Assembly (NCBI RefSeq): GCF_000765805.2
Contig: NZ_JRPD02000008.1
Coordinates: 1 to 64,000 of the forward strand
Source of the DNA: Helicobacter muridarum
GTDB lineage: Bacteria > Campylobacterota > Campylobacteria > Campylobacterales > Helicobacteraceae
Length of the DNA: 64,000 bases
Direction of reading: 5' to 3'
Positions within the stretch are counted from its first letter, which is position 1. Each line of letters starts with the position of its first letter. The notes under the pieces were generated by a model. That model was not told the DNA's origin. It did not search any database and saw nothing but the letters and a program-made list of their open reading frames with translations. Positions 40,503 to 52,573 of this stretch are shown in pieces. A program made the translations under genes and the position numbers.

Positions 40503-43500
40503 TTATTGTGCACCCATAATATCTCTTACGCGTTTCAAAAACCATTCATAGTTATTTGCAAAACTTTTTGTCATTTTTTCTAATTTTGAATCTAATGTTT
40601 CCAAATTGTTGCCTAGATTTTCTTGGAGATTGGCACTTTGCTTTACTAATATTTCTATATTGTCCTTGAAATGATATACCACATCATCTAAAGCTGCCTT
40701 TTGATTATTAAATAGATTTACATTTGAGTTAGCTAAAGTACTAATATTTTCTTTGATAGCTGTCATCGCATTATTCATCTCAAGTGTAGCATCTTTTTGA
40801 TTCTTAATATTGCTTTGCATGCTAGCTTGCATTAGCTTTATATATTGTATGCACAGATTTCTAAAGTATGTGTTTAATCCGTCTACATTATTTTTTGACA
40901 TTGATTCAAAAGTCTGAATACTTTGCGTAAAATCTACAATGCTTTTATCAAGGGATTCTATTGCTCCTTGATGTTTTTGCATAATAGAATTAATTTGGTT
41001 TTGCAGTTTTTCATTTATCGATTCAATATGATTTGTTATTCCTTCTTGATATTTTTGCATAATATTGCTATTTTCATTTAATGTGACTTCATATAAGTTT
41101 TGATTTTCCTTATAGAAGTTGCCCATTTCCTCATATAAATCTCTAGTTTGTTTAGTTAAGCTGCTAGTTATTTCTTCACAACTCTTTTGTACATTTTGAC
41201 TTGTCATCTGAAAGCTAGTTTTCATTAAGTCAAGATTCCCATTTAGATTATCATAGAACTTAGCTCCATTTTGCTCTAGATTTTGCATGATTGTTTTTTG
41301 TTCTTGTATTGCTTTTTCTAGCCTTTCCTCATGTATCTTATTGCTTTGGTTATTAATATTATCTATCATTTGGGTTAGTTCTTGGAATCGATGTTGAATA
41401 TCTAGTGTATTTTTGTTTAAGTTATTGTTTAGAGATTGTGCATTTTTTCCAATTGATTCCATGATTGAATTGGTATTTTCTGAAAATTTTGTATAACTTG
41501 TATGTAAATGTGAATCGATTTTATTTTGTGATTCTATGAGGGCATTTGAAATATTCACAGCTTGAGAGTTTAGGCTGCGAACTATTAGAGTATTATCTTT
41601 TTCTAGCATTTCAGATAGGTTAATATAGTTGTGTTCTAGCATCTTATTGAATTTACCTAGCATTTGTTGTAGATTTGTATCTAGAGATGTGCTTTGTGTT
41701 TGCAAAAACTCATGCAATATATCACCTTTTTGCGTTAGGTTATCGCGAAGTGTTTGGGCTTGTATGTTTAGATTTTCTTGCAGTGTATTGTTTTGGCTTT
41801 GCATACTTTGGGTTAGATTTTGAGCTTGAGTTATAAGGAAAGAATCTAGCTCTTTTGTATGATTCTCAAACGCTTGTTGCAACTTTTCGTATTGTCCTTG
41901 CAATAAATTTTTTAGATTATCTTGCGTAGTTTGAAAGTAACTTTGAGAATCTCTCATTACATTAGTAATAGATTCTGAGAGTAGATTATGTTGAGTTTCA
42001 AGATTAGTCCTTATTGTTTCTAGCATTGATTTAGTATTGTCTTTCATCATACTTATCTCATTTTGGAGATTTTCATTGGTGAGTTTTAGGTTTGATTTTA
42101 TATCTTCTTTATATGCTAATTGCAAATTTTCAAGATTATCTATCGTTCTTTGTGTGGTTTGCGAATTCGTAGATTCTATTTTCTCTAGTGCTACGCTATG
42201 GATCTTTTCTAGGTTACTTATATTTAGTTCTTGAGATTTTATTAAGAATTCTTTTGTTTGGTTGGTATTTTCTTGCATTGTTTTTATAGCACTTTCTTGC
42301 ATTAATGATAAATTTTGAATATGTGATTTAGCTAGCTTATTTTGAGATTCTATATTGTGTTCTAAACCTTTTGTGCTTTCAGCAATATATGTTTCTATGT
42401 TTTCTTGTTGTTTTTGCAAGGCTAGGGAAGACATTTCTAGAATCTTTTCTTGAAGATTGTTATAGTCTTTGCTAATTATAGATTGAAAATTTTCACATAA
42501 ATTCTCTATATTGTTGTTTATCATATTGTGATTACTGGTTATAGATTCTTGAATTTGGCTATGTATCATGCTAATTTTGCCTTGTAAATCGTCTAAACAT
42601 TCTTTTGTGAAATCCTTGAAATTCTGTGTATTGTTTTGCAAAGACTTATCAAATGTTTCCATAGTTTGGGAGAGATTCTTATCTAGTATATGGAATTTTT
42701 CATCATATAGTTCGTTTGATTTTTGCTGTATGTTTTGCATTGATTCTAAGCTCTTTTGAGTGCTATTATATAGCTTTTCTAACATGGAATCAGCACCCTG
42801 TTTAAACTCTCTGTTAAGTGATACTAATGATTTGCCACTTTCTTCTAAATTTTGCTTAACCTGCCTTGTTATCTCATCTGTGCAAGCTGTGGTTTGCTGG
42901 AAAGATTTTTCAATCTTCTCATTTGTGGACTCAAAAATATTTTCAATTTTAATATAAGAATCTTGCAAATAGTTCAATATATCTTGATTTTGCAATACTA
43001 GCTTAGAGTTGCTTTGATTTAGTCTATCTAAGTTGTCCTCGAAGAATGCTAAGATTTTATTTTGATATTGCGTTAAATATTCATGCAGTTCATCTTTAGA
43101 TTTGGATAAAGAAGATATAAAACTTTTTGAATATTCTAGTGCCTCTAGACTAGAATCTTTTAGACTTGCTACTGATTTTAACTTTTCTTCTAGGCTAGAT
43201 TCTAGGATTAGTAGATTTTCTAGAGCTTGTTTTAGTTGTTGTTGCAAGTCTCTATTTTGGTTACTGTATTCTTTCATTTCTTCTAGGTGAAGTTTATTTG
43301 TTAGAATAGATTCTGTGCTTTGCTCCATTGCTGTCTTAGCACCTTCCAAAGTTTGCTGTATGTTGATTAAGAATTGTGTATTTTTATCAATATATTCTTT
43401 GTAGTTCTCCTGCCATTGTAAGATATTTTTTGTGGCATAATTTAGTTCCTTGAAATTCTCTCCAAACTGTTCTTTTAAGTTATTATTGAAGTCGCTAATA

Positions 43501-44036
43501 ACAATCTCTAATGCTTTAATAAGCTCTTTACTAGCACCTAGGGCTAAAGTTTCTAATGCCTTGTGCAGCGAGCTATCAACGTCTTTCATCATTGCTTTTA
43601 TATCTGATTTGAAGCTATCTTGTTTATTAATGTTATCTTGCAAGGTTTCTAGAATTGGGTTTAATTTATTTAGCTCTTTCAGATGTATTAGCTCATCAAA
43701 TTTTAGTGTTTGATTGGCTATAAATTCTAATGATGCTTCTTCTTCTTTGCTAGTTTGCTTGCCTTTTTGATATATGCTTAATGCTATTGATAGCCCCATG
43801 CCTATTATTGATGTATAAAATGCTGTCTTTAAGCCATTTAGTAGGGTAGGAACAGATTCTAACAAGTTTCTTGTATCAAATCCTAGCAATCCAATGAAAA
43901 TTCCTACAAATGTCCCGAGTATCCCAATACTCATAATAAGCGATTTGAAGTCTTTGTGGTTGCCCTTTCTAAAACTTTGTAAATCCCAAGTACATAGGGC
44001 TAGCATAAGAATCGTAAAAATTATATTGACAATCAT
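40503..44036 (-). CDS. ZorA-like motor subunit with very long coiled-coil tail
   Basis: A 1177-aa protein. Three membrane helices lie at about 2-20, 32-52 and 69-89. The text SIGILGTFVGIFIGLLGFD ... LLNGLKTAFYTSIIGMGLS is the MotA/TolQ/ExbB/ZorA channel signature. The remaining roughly 1090 residues are one long Gln/Asn/Glu/Leu-rich coiled coil with quasi-repeats (for example Q-x-L-x-x-N-L blocks) and no enzymatic domain. In Zorya, ZorA5-ZorB2 forms an ion-driven motor with a long cytoplasmic tail. Start choice is unclear: ATG 44036 or GTG 44051, both with weak ribosome sites. It is divergent from pyrD. Confidence 0.8.
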   Translation of the reverse strand: MIVNIIFTILMLALCTWDLQSFRKGNHKDFKSLIMSIGILGTFVGIFIGLLGFDTRNLLESVPTLLNGLKTAFYTSIIGMGLSIALSIYQKGKQTSKEEEASLEFIANQTLKFDELIHLKELNKLNPILETLQDNINKQDSFKSDIKAMMKDVDSSLHKALETLALGASKELIKALEIVISDFNNNLKEQFGENFKELNYATKNILQWQENYKEYIDKNTQFLINIQQTLEGAKTAMEQSTESILTNKLHLEEMKEYSNQNRDLQQQLKQALENLLILESSLEEKLKSVASLKDSSLEALEYSKSFISSLSKSKDELHEYLTQYQNKILAFFEDNLDRLNQSNSKLVLQNQDILNYLQDSYIKIENIFESTNEKIEKSFQQTTACTDEITRQVKQNLEESGKSLVSLNREFKQGADSMLEKLYNSTQKSLESMQNIQQKSNELYDEKFHILDKNLSQTMETFDKSLQNNTQNFKDFTKECLDDLQGKISMIHSQIQESITSNHNMINNNIENLCENFQSIISKDYNNLQEKILEMSSLALQKQQENIETYIAESTKGLEHNIESQNKLAKSHIQNLSLMQESAIKTMQENTNQTKEFLIKSQELNISNLEKIHSVALEKIESTNSQTTQRTIDNLENLQLAYKEDIKSNLKLTNENLQNEISMMKDNTKSMLETIRTNLETQHNLLSESITNVMRDSQSYFQTTQDNLKNLLQGQYEKLQQAFENHTKELDSFLITQAQNLTQSMQSQNNTLQENLNIQAQTLRDNLTQKGDILHEFLQTQSTSLDTNLQQMLGKFNKMLEHNYINLSEMLEKDNTLIVRSLNSQAVNISNALIESQNKIDSHLHTSYTKFSENTNSIMESIGKNAQSLNNNLNKNTLDIQHRFQELTQMIDNINNQSNKIHEERLEKAIQEQKTIMQNLEQNGAKFYDNLNGNLDLMKTSFQMTSQNVQKSCEEITSSLTKQTRDLYEEMGNFYKENQNLYEVTLNENSNIMQKYQEGITNHIESINEKLQNQINSIMQKHQGAIESLDKSIVDFTQSIQTFESMSKNNVDGLNTYFRNLCIQYIKLMQASMQSNIKNQKDATLEMNNAMTAIKENISTLANSNVNLFNNQKAALDDVVYHFKDNIEILVKQSANLQENLGNNLETLDSKLEKMTKSFANNYEWFLKRVRDIMGAQ

Positions 44037-44166
44037 TTTATTATTTCTCACTTAAGCAAAGAAAATTTCAGCTCACATTGTAACATGTTTTAGTGAGATT
44101 ATTTATTATGTATGATTTTTGGCTATTGGTTTAATATACTTGAAAAAGTGTGCAGAAATGCTATGT

Positions 44167-44172
44167 TATAAT
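44167..44172 (+). promoter_or_regulatory. Candidate -10 box upstream of pyrD
   Basis: TATAAT 29 bases before the chosen pyrD start. This also argues against translation from the upstream in-frame ATG at 44150. Confidence 0.35.
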
Positions 44173-44200
44173 AACAGAATTTTTTATATCAAGGATTTTT

Positions 44201-45277
44201 ATGAGTTTTTATCGGCAGCTAAAACCATTACTCTTTAAAATTGATCCAGAGAAAGCGCATAATCTTGTTACAAAATTGATGTCTATTACACCAAAATTGC
44301 ACTTATTGGAATCTTATTTGGTTGCCTCTTATTGCAAGGTTTATGACAATCTTTCTCAAGATATTCATGGTTTGCATTTTTATAATCCTGTAGGACTTGC
44401 TAGTGGTTTTGATAAGAATGCCGAATTTATACGAAGTTTAGCGGGCATTGGATTTGGATTCTTAGAGCTTGGCAGTATCACTCAAATGCCTCAAAATGGC
44501 AACCCTAAGCCTAGAATCTTTCGTCACATAGAAGAAGAAAGCATGCAAAATGCGATGGGATTTAACAATATCGGAGCGCGCGGTATGCTAGCAAATCTTA
44601 AGAAACATTATCCATTTAGCATTCCCTTAGGAATTAATATAGGCAAGAATAAGGATCTTGTATTATCAGATTCTCTAAAGAATTATGAGCTAAGCCTTGA
44701 TACACTGAAAGATCATGGTGATTATTTTACATTCAATCTATCTTCACCTAATACTCCTAATTTACGTGATTTACAAAACGAGTCTTTTGTGGGTGAACTT
44801 ATTTCTATGGCAAGAGAGGTTACAAATAAACCTCTGTTTCTTAAGATTTCTCCAGATATGGAAGTAGATGTTATGCTTGCTGTATGCCAAAAAGCAATAG
44901 ATTGTGGAATTAATGGAATAGTTGCTACTAATACCACAATCGACTATAATGTAATTGCTAATCCAATTAAGAAGAATGATGTAGCAATAGGTGGGATAAG
45001 CGGCAAAGCATTATGTGAGAAGTCTCGCACAGTGCTTAAGATTTTAGGACAAAATTTCTTTGGTAAAACTACTCTTATATCGCTTGGTGGTATCAGTGAT
45101 GCAAATGAGTTATATACTAGATTGGGTTTAGGTGCGTCTCTTGTTCAACTCATGACTTCTTTTATATTTCATGGACCATCACTTATTGCAAATATTAATA
45201 AGGAGCTAAGTCATAAATTAGAAGTAGATGGATTTAAGAGCATATCAGAGATGATTGGTAAGGATATTTCGCAATAA
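44201..45277 (+). CDS. pyrD: Dihydroorotate dehydrogenase, class 2 (quinone)
   Basis: A membrane-associated flavoenzyme of pyrimidine synthesis, 358 aa. The N-terminal amphipathic helices (FYRQLKPLLFKIDPEKAHNL) are those of class 2, which passes electrons to quinone. The body has NPVGLASGFDKNAE, GSITQMPQNGNPKPRIFR, NLSSPNTPNLRDLQ (catalytic-loop Ser) and the FMN-binding GGISGKAL and SLGGISDANELY. ATG 44201 has AAGGA just upstream and gives the expected MSFYRQL start. The M16 peptidase follows 18 bases later. Confidence 0.94.
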   Translation: MSFYRQLKPLLFKIDPEKAHNLVTKLMSITPKLHLLESYLVASYCKVYDNLSQDIHGLHFYNPVGLASGFDKNAEFIRSLAGIGFGFLELGSITQMPQNGNPKPRIFRHIEEESMQNAMGFNNIGARGMLANLKKHYPFSIPLGINIGKNKDLVLSDSLKNYELSLDTLKDHGDYFTFNLSSPNTPNLRDLQNESFVGELISMAREVTNKPLFLKISPDMEVDVMLAVCQKAIDCGINGIVATNTTIDYNVIANPIKKNDVAIGGISGKALCEKSRTVLKILGQNFFGKTTLISLGGISDANELYTRLGLGASLVQLMTSFIFHGPSLIANINKELSHKLEVDGFKSISEMIGKDISQ

Positions 45278-45295
45278 TTAGAGGATTCTTTATTT

Positions 45296-46615
45296 ATGTT
45301 TGGTTTTATATCTAATATATACAGAATATTGTTTTTAGGAGTTTTTATGAGTAGTTTTGCATTTTGTGATGTGTTGCCAAAGCATGAGGCTATTACACTT
45401 GAGAATGGTTTGCAAGTGGTTGTAATTCCGTTAGATAATAAGAGTGGTGTAATTGAGACTAATGTTTTTTACAAGGTTGGTTCTCGCAATGAAGTAATGG
45501 GAAAGAGTGGTATGGCACATATGCTAGAACACTTGAATTTTAAGAGCACAAAGAATCTTAAGGCTGGTGAATTTGATGAGATTGTGAAGAAAATGGGCGG
45601 CAGTGATAATGCGTCTACAAGTTTTGATTATACACGTTATTACATACGATCTAGCAAGCATAATCTTTCTAAATCTTTAGAGCTTTTTTCTGAACTAATG
45701 CAAAATCTTATGTTTGTAGATTCTGAATTTCAATCTGAACGTGATGTAGTAGTGCAAGAGCGATTGTGGAGAACTGATAATTCACCAAGCGGGTATTTGT
45801 TCTTTAGATTTTTTAATACTGCTTATGTATATCACCCATATCATTGGACGCCAATTGGATTTATGAATGATATACAATCGTGGAAGCTAGAAGATATCAA
45901 AGCATTTCATAGTCTATACTACCAACCCCAAAATGCTATTATTGTCGTAGCTGGCGATATAGAATCTTCTGTAGTATTTAATGAAGCAAAAAAATATTTT
46001 AGCGAGATTAAAAATACAGCCATAATTCCAGATGTTAATATTGTAGAGCCAAAGCAAGATGGAGCAAGGGAAGCATATATTAAGAAGGATACAGGTGGCA
46101 TTGAATGGCTTATGATGGGATTTAAAATCCCAAAATTCAATCATGAAGATCAAGTTGCACTAGAGGCTATTGCCGATATACTAGGCGGTGGAAAAAGCTC
46201 TGTTTTAACAGCACTTTTAACTGATAAGTTAAAGTTAGCTTCATCTGTGAGTGTTTATAACATGGATTTAGTTGATGATGGTATGTTCATTATTATTGTA
46301 ACTGGAAATGTTGGTGTTAAGGCTGTTGATTTGAAAGCTGAAATTCTAAAGGAGATTGAAAAGCTTAAAAAAAGTCTTATTGCAGATGAAAAGCTAAATA
46401 AAGTAAAAATCAATACAAGAGCTTCGTTTATATATAGCATGGAGAGTGCTAGCTCTGTTGCGGGGCTTTTTGGTTCATATCTTGTGCGAGGAGATATTGA
46501 GCCATTATTGAGTTATGAGAAGAATTTAAATGAACTAGATTCTAAAAAATTGCAAGAAGTGGTAAATAAATATTTTACAATCGATAATTCTACAACCCTT
46601 ATCATGACAAACTAA
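45296..46615 (+). CDS. M16 family zinc metallopeptidase (PqqE/PqqL-like)
   Basis: A 439-aa exported protease. It has a signal peptide of about 24 residues (ending near SFAFC), then the inverted zinc motif HMLEH (75-79) with a downstream Glu in the YYIRSSKHNLSKSLELFSEL region. A second, inactive M16-type lobe follows (about 220-439). H. pylori HP1012 is the closest recalled relative. ATG 45296 retains the signal peptide; an internal ATG at 45347 has a better AGGAG site but would remove it. It follows pyrD by 18 bases. Confidence 0.86.
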   Translation: MFGFISNIYRILFLGVFMSSFAFCDVLPKHEAITLENGLQVVVIPLDNKSGVIETNVFYKVGSRNEVMGKSGMAHMLEHLNFKSTKNLKAGEFDEIVKKMGGSDNASTSFDYTRYYIRSSKHNLSKSLELFSELMQNLMFVDSEFQSERDVVVQERLWRTDNSPSGYLFFRFFNTAYVYHPYHWTPIGFMNDIQSWKLEDIKAFHSLYYQPQNAIIVVAGDIESSVVFNEAKKYFSEIKNTAIIPDVNIVEPKQDGAREAYIKKDTGGIEWLMMGFKIPKFNHEDQVALEAIADILGGGKSSVLTALLTDKLKLASSVSVYNMDLVDDGMFIIIVTGNVGVKAVDLKAEILKEIEKLKKSLIADEKLNKVKINTRASFIYSMESASSVAGLFGSYLVRGDIEPLLSYEKNLNELDSKKLQEVVNKYFTIDNSTTLIMTN

Positions 46616-46704
46616 TTGCTATTTATCGCATTTTTGTAATTTTTAACTGCATAAAATAAGAGCCTTATTCTAAGTATTTCTAACATAGTTTTGTTTTATT
46701 CAAA

Positions 46705-49007
<2,303 letters not shown>

Positions 49008-49150
49008 ATTTACCCTTTTTTTGTGTTTAATTGTGCTTTTATTATTTGGGAGCTGTAGTTAATATTGTGATTATACAAGCTTAATTTATTGATTTAAGTT
49101 TTTTTTATATAATTAATTCTTGATTTTGCGCTTATTTTATAAGGAGTAGC

Positions 49151-50464
49151 ATGCAGCATGATATAAACAAGAAGGGGAATACTACACAGATGTTTATAGA
49201 CTTCGTTAGAAGCGAGTCTTTTGGTGGGATTTTTCTTGCTTTTTCTACCATATTAGCCCTAATTGTTGCTAATTCAAGTTTTGGAGATCTTTATCAACAC
49301 TTTTTTCATACGCAGTTTGGATTTCAATTTGACGATCATTTTATAGGATTTTCTATTCATGATTGGATAAATGACGTATTAATGGCATTCTTTTTTTTAT
49401 TGGTAGGGTTAGAGATAAAACGTGAGATGATTTTTGGTGAGCTTAACTCATTTTCTAAGGCTGCATTCCCTGCCATAGCAGCAGTTGGTGGCATGATAGT
49501 GCCAGGCCTTATTTATTATTATTTGAATATGGGAACGCCTTCAGCTCATGGATTTGGTATCCCAATGGCTACAGATATTGCATTTGCTTTAGGGGTAATT
49601 ATGGTGCTTGGTAGTCGTGTTCCCATAGCATTAAAGGTATTTTTGGTTACTCTAGCTGTTGTAGATGATTTAGGTGCTATTGTTGTTATTGCTTTGTTTT
49701 ATGGCGGTGATATAAACTTATTTTGGCTTATGATGTCTGGCTTTATTATTTTATTGCTAATTATTTTTAATAATTTGGGCATAAAGAGCCTTGTTGTTTA
49801 TCTGATCTTTGGTGTATTCTTGTGGTTTTGCGTGCATGCAAGCGGAGTTCATGCAACCATTGCTGCAGTTGCACTTGCGTTTTGTATTCCTCTAAAAGCA
49901 AAGTATAAATTTTCTAAATTTGAAGATTCTATAAATCGCTTTTCTAGCAGCTATGTCAAAGGTAAGGACGATAATGTTTTGCTTAATTCAGAACAATTAG
50001 AAATGATTCATGATATTCAACGTGTTGCTATTAATGCACAGAATCCACTACTAAGACTTGAGCATTTTTTGCAACCATGGAGCGCATATTTCATTATGCC
50101 TTTGTTTGCATTTGCCAATGCTGGAGTTAATATATCTGGTAATTTTGATTTCAATATTGATCATATATTCTGGGGAATATTTTTAGGCTTAGTGGTAGGT
50201 AAGCCCGTTGGAGTATTATTGGCTACATTTGCTTGTGAAAAGTTTGGTATTGCTAGTCGTCCTAATTCCATTGGTTGGGGACATATACTTGGTGCTGGCA
50301 TGTTAGCTGGTATTGGGTTTACTATGTCGTTGTTCGTGTCTGCTTTGGCATTTGACTTAGAATCTTCCAAGGAGTTATCTAAAATTAGCATTTTACTTGC
50401 ATCTTTGTTTTCATGTGTCATTGGTGTAATTTTCTTGCTTTTTTATGGAAAAATAAAAAAATAA
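49151..50464 (+). CDS. nhaA: Na+/H+ antiporter NhaA
   Basis: A 437-aa inner-membrane antiporter that expels sodium at alkaline pH. It has the conserved ESFGGIFLAFSTILALIVANS opening, the ATDIAFALGV and VVDDLGAIVVIALFY segments with the two ion-binding aspartates, and HPWSAYFIMPLFAFANAGV-like text as LQPWSAYFIMPLFAFANAGV. Between helices is a long loop (about 255-295), as in Helicobacter NhaA. AAGGAG precedes ATG 49151. Confidence 0.94.
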   Translation: MQHDINKKGNTTQMFIDFVRSESFGGIFLAFSTILALIVANSSFGDLYQHFFHTQFGFQFDDHFIGFSIHDWINDVLMAFFFLLVGLEIKREMIFGELNSFSKAAFPAIAAVGGMIVPGLIYYYLNMGTPSAHGFGIPMATDIAFALGVIMVLGSRVPIALKVFLVTLAVVDDLGAIVVIALFYGGDINLFWLMMSGFIILLLIIFNNLGIKSLVVYLIFGVFLWFCVHASGVHATIAAVALAFCIPLKAKYKFSKFEDSINRFSSSYVKGKDDNVLLNSEQLEMIHDIQRVAINAQNPLLRLEHFLQPWSAYFIMPLFAFANAGVNISGNFDFNIDHIFWGIFLGLVVGKPVGVLLATFACEKFGIASRPNSIGWGHILGAGMLAGIGFTMSLFVSALAFDLESSKELSKISILLASLFSCVIGVIFLLFYGKIKK

Positions 50465-50536
50465 TACCTCATATAATGGTAAAATTATAATGTTATTGTT
50501 TCATGTAAGTTTAGTTTGAGATTGTAAGGAGTTTGT

Positions 50537-50833
50537 ATGGATCAACTGGAACCTTTTGTTTCATTTGTGCCTCTTCTTGTATTGATTTTGGTATTTTATT
50601 TTTTGGTTTTTCGCCCACAGCAACAACAAAAGAAGAGGCATGTAGAGATGGTTACTAATCTTAAACGAGGAGATAAGATAGTTACAAATGGTGGGTTTGT
50701 GTGTGAAGTTATCAAGCAAGAAGATAATTTCATTAATGTTAAGCTAGGAGATAATCAGGTTCGTTTATCTAAGGATTATGTAGCATACAAAATTGATGAA
50801 ATTTCTAGTAATGGAGATTCTAAATCAAGCTAA
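50537..50833 (+). CDS. yajC: Sec translocon accessory subunit YajC
   Basis: A 98-aa protein with one membrane helix (PLLVLILVFYFLVFRPQQQQ) and a small soluble domain with LKRGDKIVTNGGF. It joins SecDF at the translocon. It is first in a yajC-secD-secF unit. AAGGAG is 5-6 bases before ATG 50537. Two TATAAT boxes (50472-50477 and 50486-50491) lie upstream and may be its promoter. Confidence 0.93.
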   Translation: MDQLEPFVSFVPLLVLILVFYFLVFRPQQQQKKRHVEMVTNLKRGDKIVTNGGFVCEVIKQEDNFINVKLGDNQVRLSKDYVAYKIDEISSNGDSKSS

Positions 50834-50918
50834 TCAATCCTAATGTCTAGCTGTTGTTTTATTAGTTTGAAATGCTAGATTTAATAATTAGTTATTTATA
50901 TTAATAATAGAGATTGTA

Positions 50919-52562
50919 ATGACAAAACATATCAATACCAACAAGCCATTTAATTATCGTCTTGCAACATTAATCATTGCAAGTCTATTTGCGATTATAT
51001 TTAGCATTCCTTCTTTTTTTCAGAATAAGGAAGCTTATCCATTCTTTGCTGATAAACCAAAAATTAATCTTGGACTTGATTTGCAGGGTGGACTAAGCCT
51101 ATTGCTTGATGTTGATGTTAAGGCGGCTGTTGATAGTAGATATACAACCATATTAACTGATATTAGATTTCAAACACAAAGAGAAAAAATTCTAATCACA
51201 AGACTTAAAATCGATGCAGACAGAGTTAGCTTTTTGCTTCTAGACCCTAATAAGGCAAATAAATTAGAAGATGTGCTTAAGGAAATACAAGGTATAGATA
51301 TAGAACGTGATTCCAACCAGTATATCATTACATTGACTAAAGAGGAAATAAAGCTAATAGAGAGAAGCGCGCTAGAGCAAGCTATTGGAACAATTAGGAA
51401 TAGATTAGATAGGTTTGGATTAGCAGAGCCTAGCGTATCTAGACAAGGCATCAATCAAATTAATGTAGAGATGCCGGGTGTAAAGACATTAGAGGAGCAA
51501 CAAAGATTAATAGACTTAGTTTCCAAAAGTGCTAAGTTAGAGTTTATGGCTGTTGATGAATCTCTTGCTAGAAGAATGTCAAATGGTGAAAATATTACAG
51601 TTGAAGATGCAGCTAAGTATGATGCTATTTTACTTCCTTTTTCAGATGATATAGCAGGATCTGTAAAATTGCCATTAAAATCTTTGCCAATCCTTGATGG
51701 TAGTGAGCTATCAGACGCAAGGACCGCAGCAGATGATAATGGCAATCCTGCAGTTAGCTTCAAGCTAAATTCCAAGGGAGCACAGATATTTGGCGATTTC
51801 ACATCTCAGAATATACACAATAGACTTGCTATTGTCCTTGATAAAAAGATTTTTTCAGCTCCTACTATTCAATCTAAGATTGGAGGAGGTAATGGTATTA
51901 TAAGCGGCAATTTTACTATGCAAAGCGCAAACGATTTAGCTATCACGCTTAGATCTGGTGCCCTCTTAGCTCCTGTGCATGTTGTTGAGCAAAGAAGTGT
52001 TGGACCAAGTCTTGGTGCAGATTCTATACGAGCAGCTTTTATTGCTTTGGTTACAGGATTTATATTAGTTGTAGGCTTTATGATTGCATATTACTCTATT
52101 GCTGGCTTATTTGCTTCAATAGCATTGGTTATTAATCTTTTGCTAATTGTTAGTGTTATGGCATTATTTGGAGCTACTCTTACTTTACCTGGTATGGCTG
52201 GTATAGTATTGACTGTAGGTATGGCTGTTGATGCCAATATCATTATTAACGAACGTATAAGAGAGGCTTTTAGAGATGGTCAAAGTGTTGTTAAGTCTTT
52301 GAAAGTGGGATATGAGAATGCTTCTAGAGCTATATTTGATGCCAATATTACCTCTTTAATTGCTTCTTTGTTACTGTATATGTATGGCACTGGTTCTATT
52401 AAGGGCTTTGCTATTACAACCAGTATAGGAATTATTGCATCAATTGTTACAGCAATTATTGGAACACATGGAGTATATTTATTGCTTGAGAATAAAATCG
52501 ATAGAAGTAAATTATATTTTTGGTTTGGTGTGCGAAATTCAGACATCGCATTAACACGATAA
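50919..52562 (+). CDS. secD: Protein translocase subunit SecD
   Basis: A 547-aa RND-like membrane protein that uses the proton gradient to help pull exported proteins across. It has an N-terminal helix, LGLDLQGGLSLLLDV, a large periplasmic P1 domain (about 60-380), then five helices with VGMAVDANIIINERIREA. Two amino acids of extension aside, length fits Helicobacter SecD. It is separated from yajC by 85 bases and from secF by 11. Confidence 0.95.
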   Translation: MTKHINTNKPFNYRLATLIIASLFAIIFSIPSFFQNKEAYPFFADKPKINLGLDLQGGLSLLLDVDVKAAVDSRYTTILTDIRFQTQREKILITRLKIDADRVSFLLLDPNKANKLEDVLKEIQGIDIERDSNQYIITLTKEEIKLIERSALEQAIGTIRNRLDRFGLAEPSVSRQGINQINVEMPGVKTLEEQQRLIDLVSKSAKLEFMAVDESLARRMSNGENITVEDAAKYDAILLPFSDDIAGSVKLPLKSLPILDGSELSDARTAADDNGNPAVSFKLNSKGAQIFGDFTSQNIHNRLAIVLDKKIFSAPTIQSKIGGGNGIISGNFTMQSANDLAITLRSGALLAPVHVVEQRSVGPSLGADSIRAAFIALVTGFILVVGFMIAYYSIAGLFASIALVINLLLIVSVMALFGATLTLPGMAGIVLTVGMAVDANIIINERIREAFRDGQSVVKSLKVGYENASRAIFDANITSLIASLLLYMYGTGSIKGFAITTSIGIIASIVTAIIGTHGVYLLLENKIDRSKLYFWFGVRNSDIALTR

Positions 52563-52573
52563 AAGTAGATTGA

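Noticed and set aside
41629-43713. Plus-strand frames rich in Ser/Phe/Cys opposite the ZorA-like gene
   Set aside because: They are mirror products of the Gln/Glu/Lys/Leu-rich coiled coil on the other strand and have no ribosome sites.
39747-44051. Calling the motor pair a complete Zorya defence system
   Set aside because: No helicase, nuclease or other known Zorya effector gene lies on either side, so only the ZorA/ZorB-like motor can be claimed.
39747-44051. Reading the pair as flagellar MotA/MotB
   Set aside because: MotA has four helices and no thousand-residue coiled coil; the opening of the small subunit fits ZorB better.
46655-46669. Short hairpin AATAAG-AGC-CTTATT between converging genes as a terminator
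   Set aside because: Only six A/T-rich pairs and no T-run on either strand.
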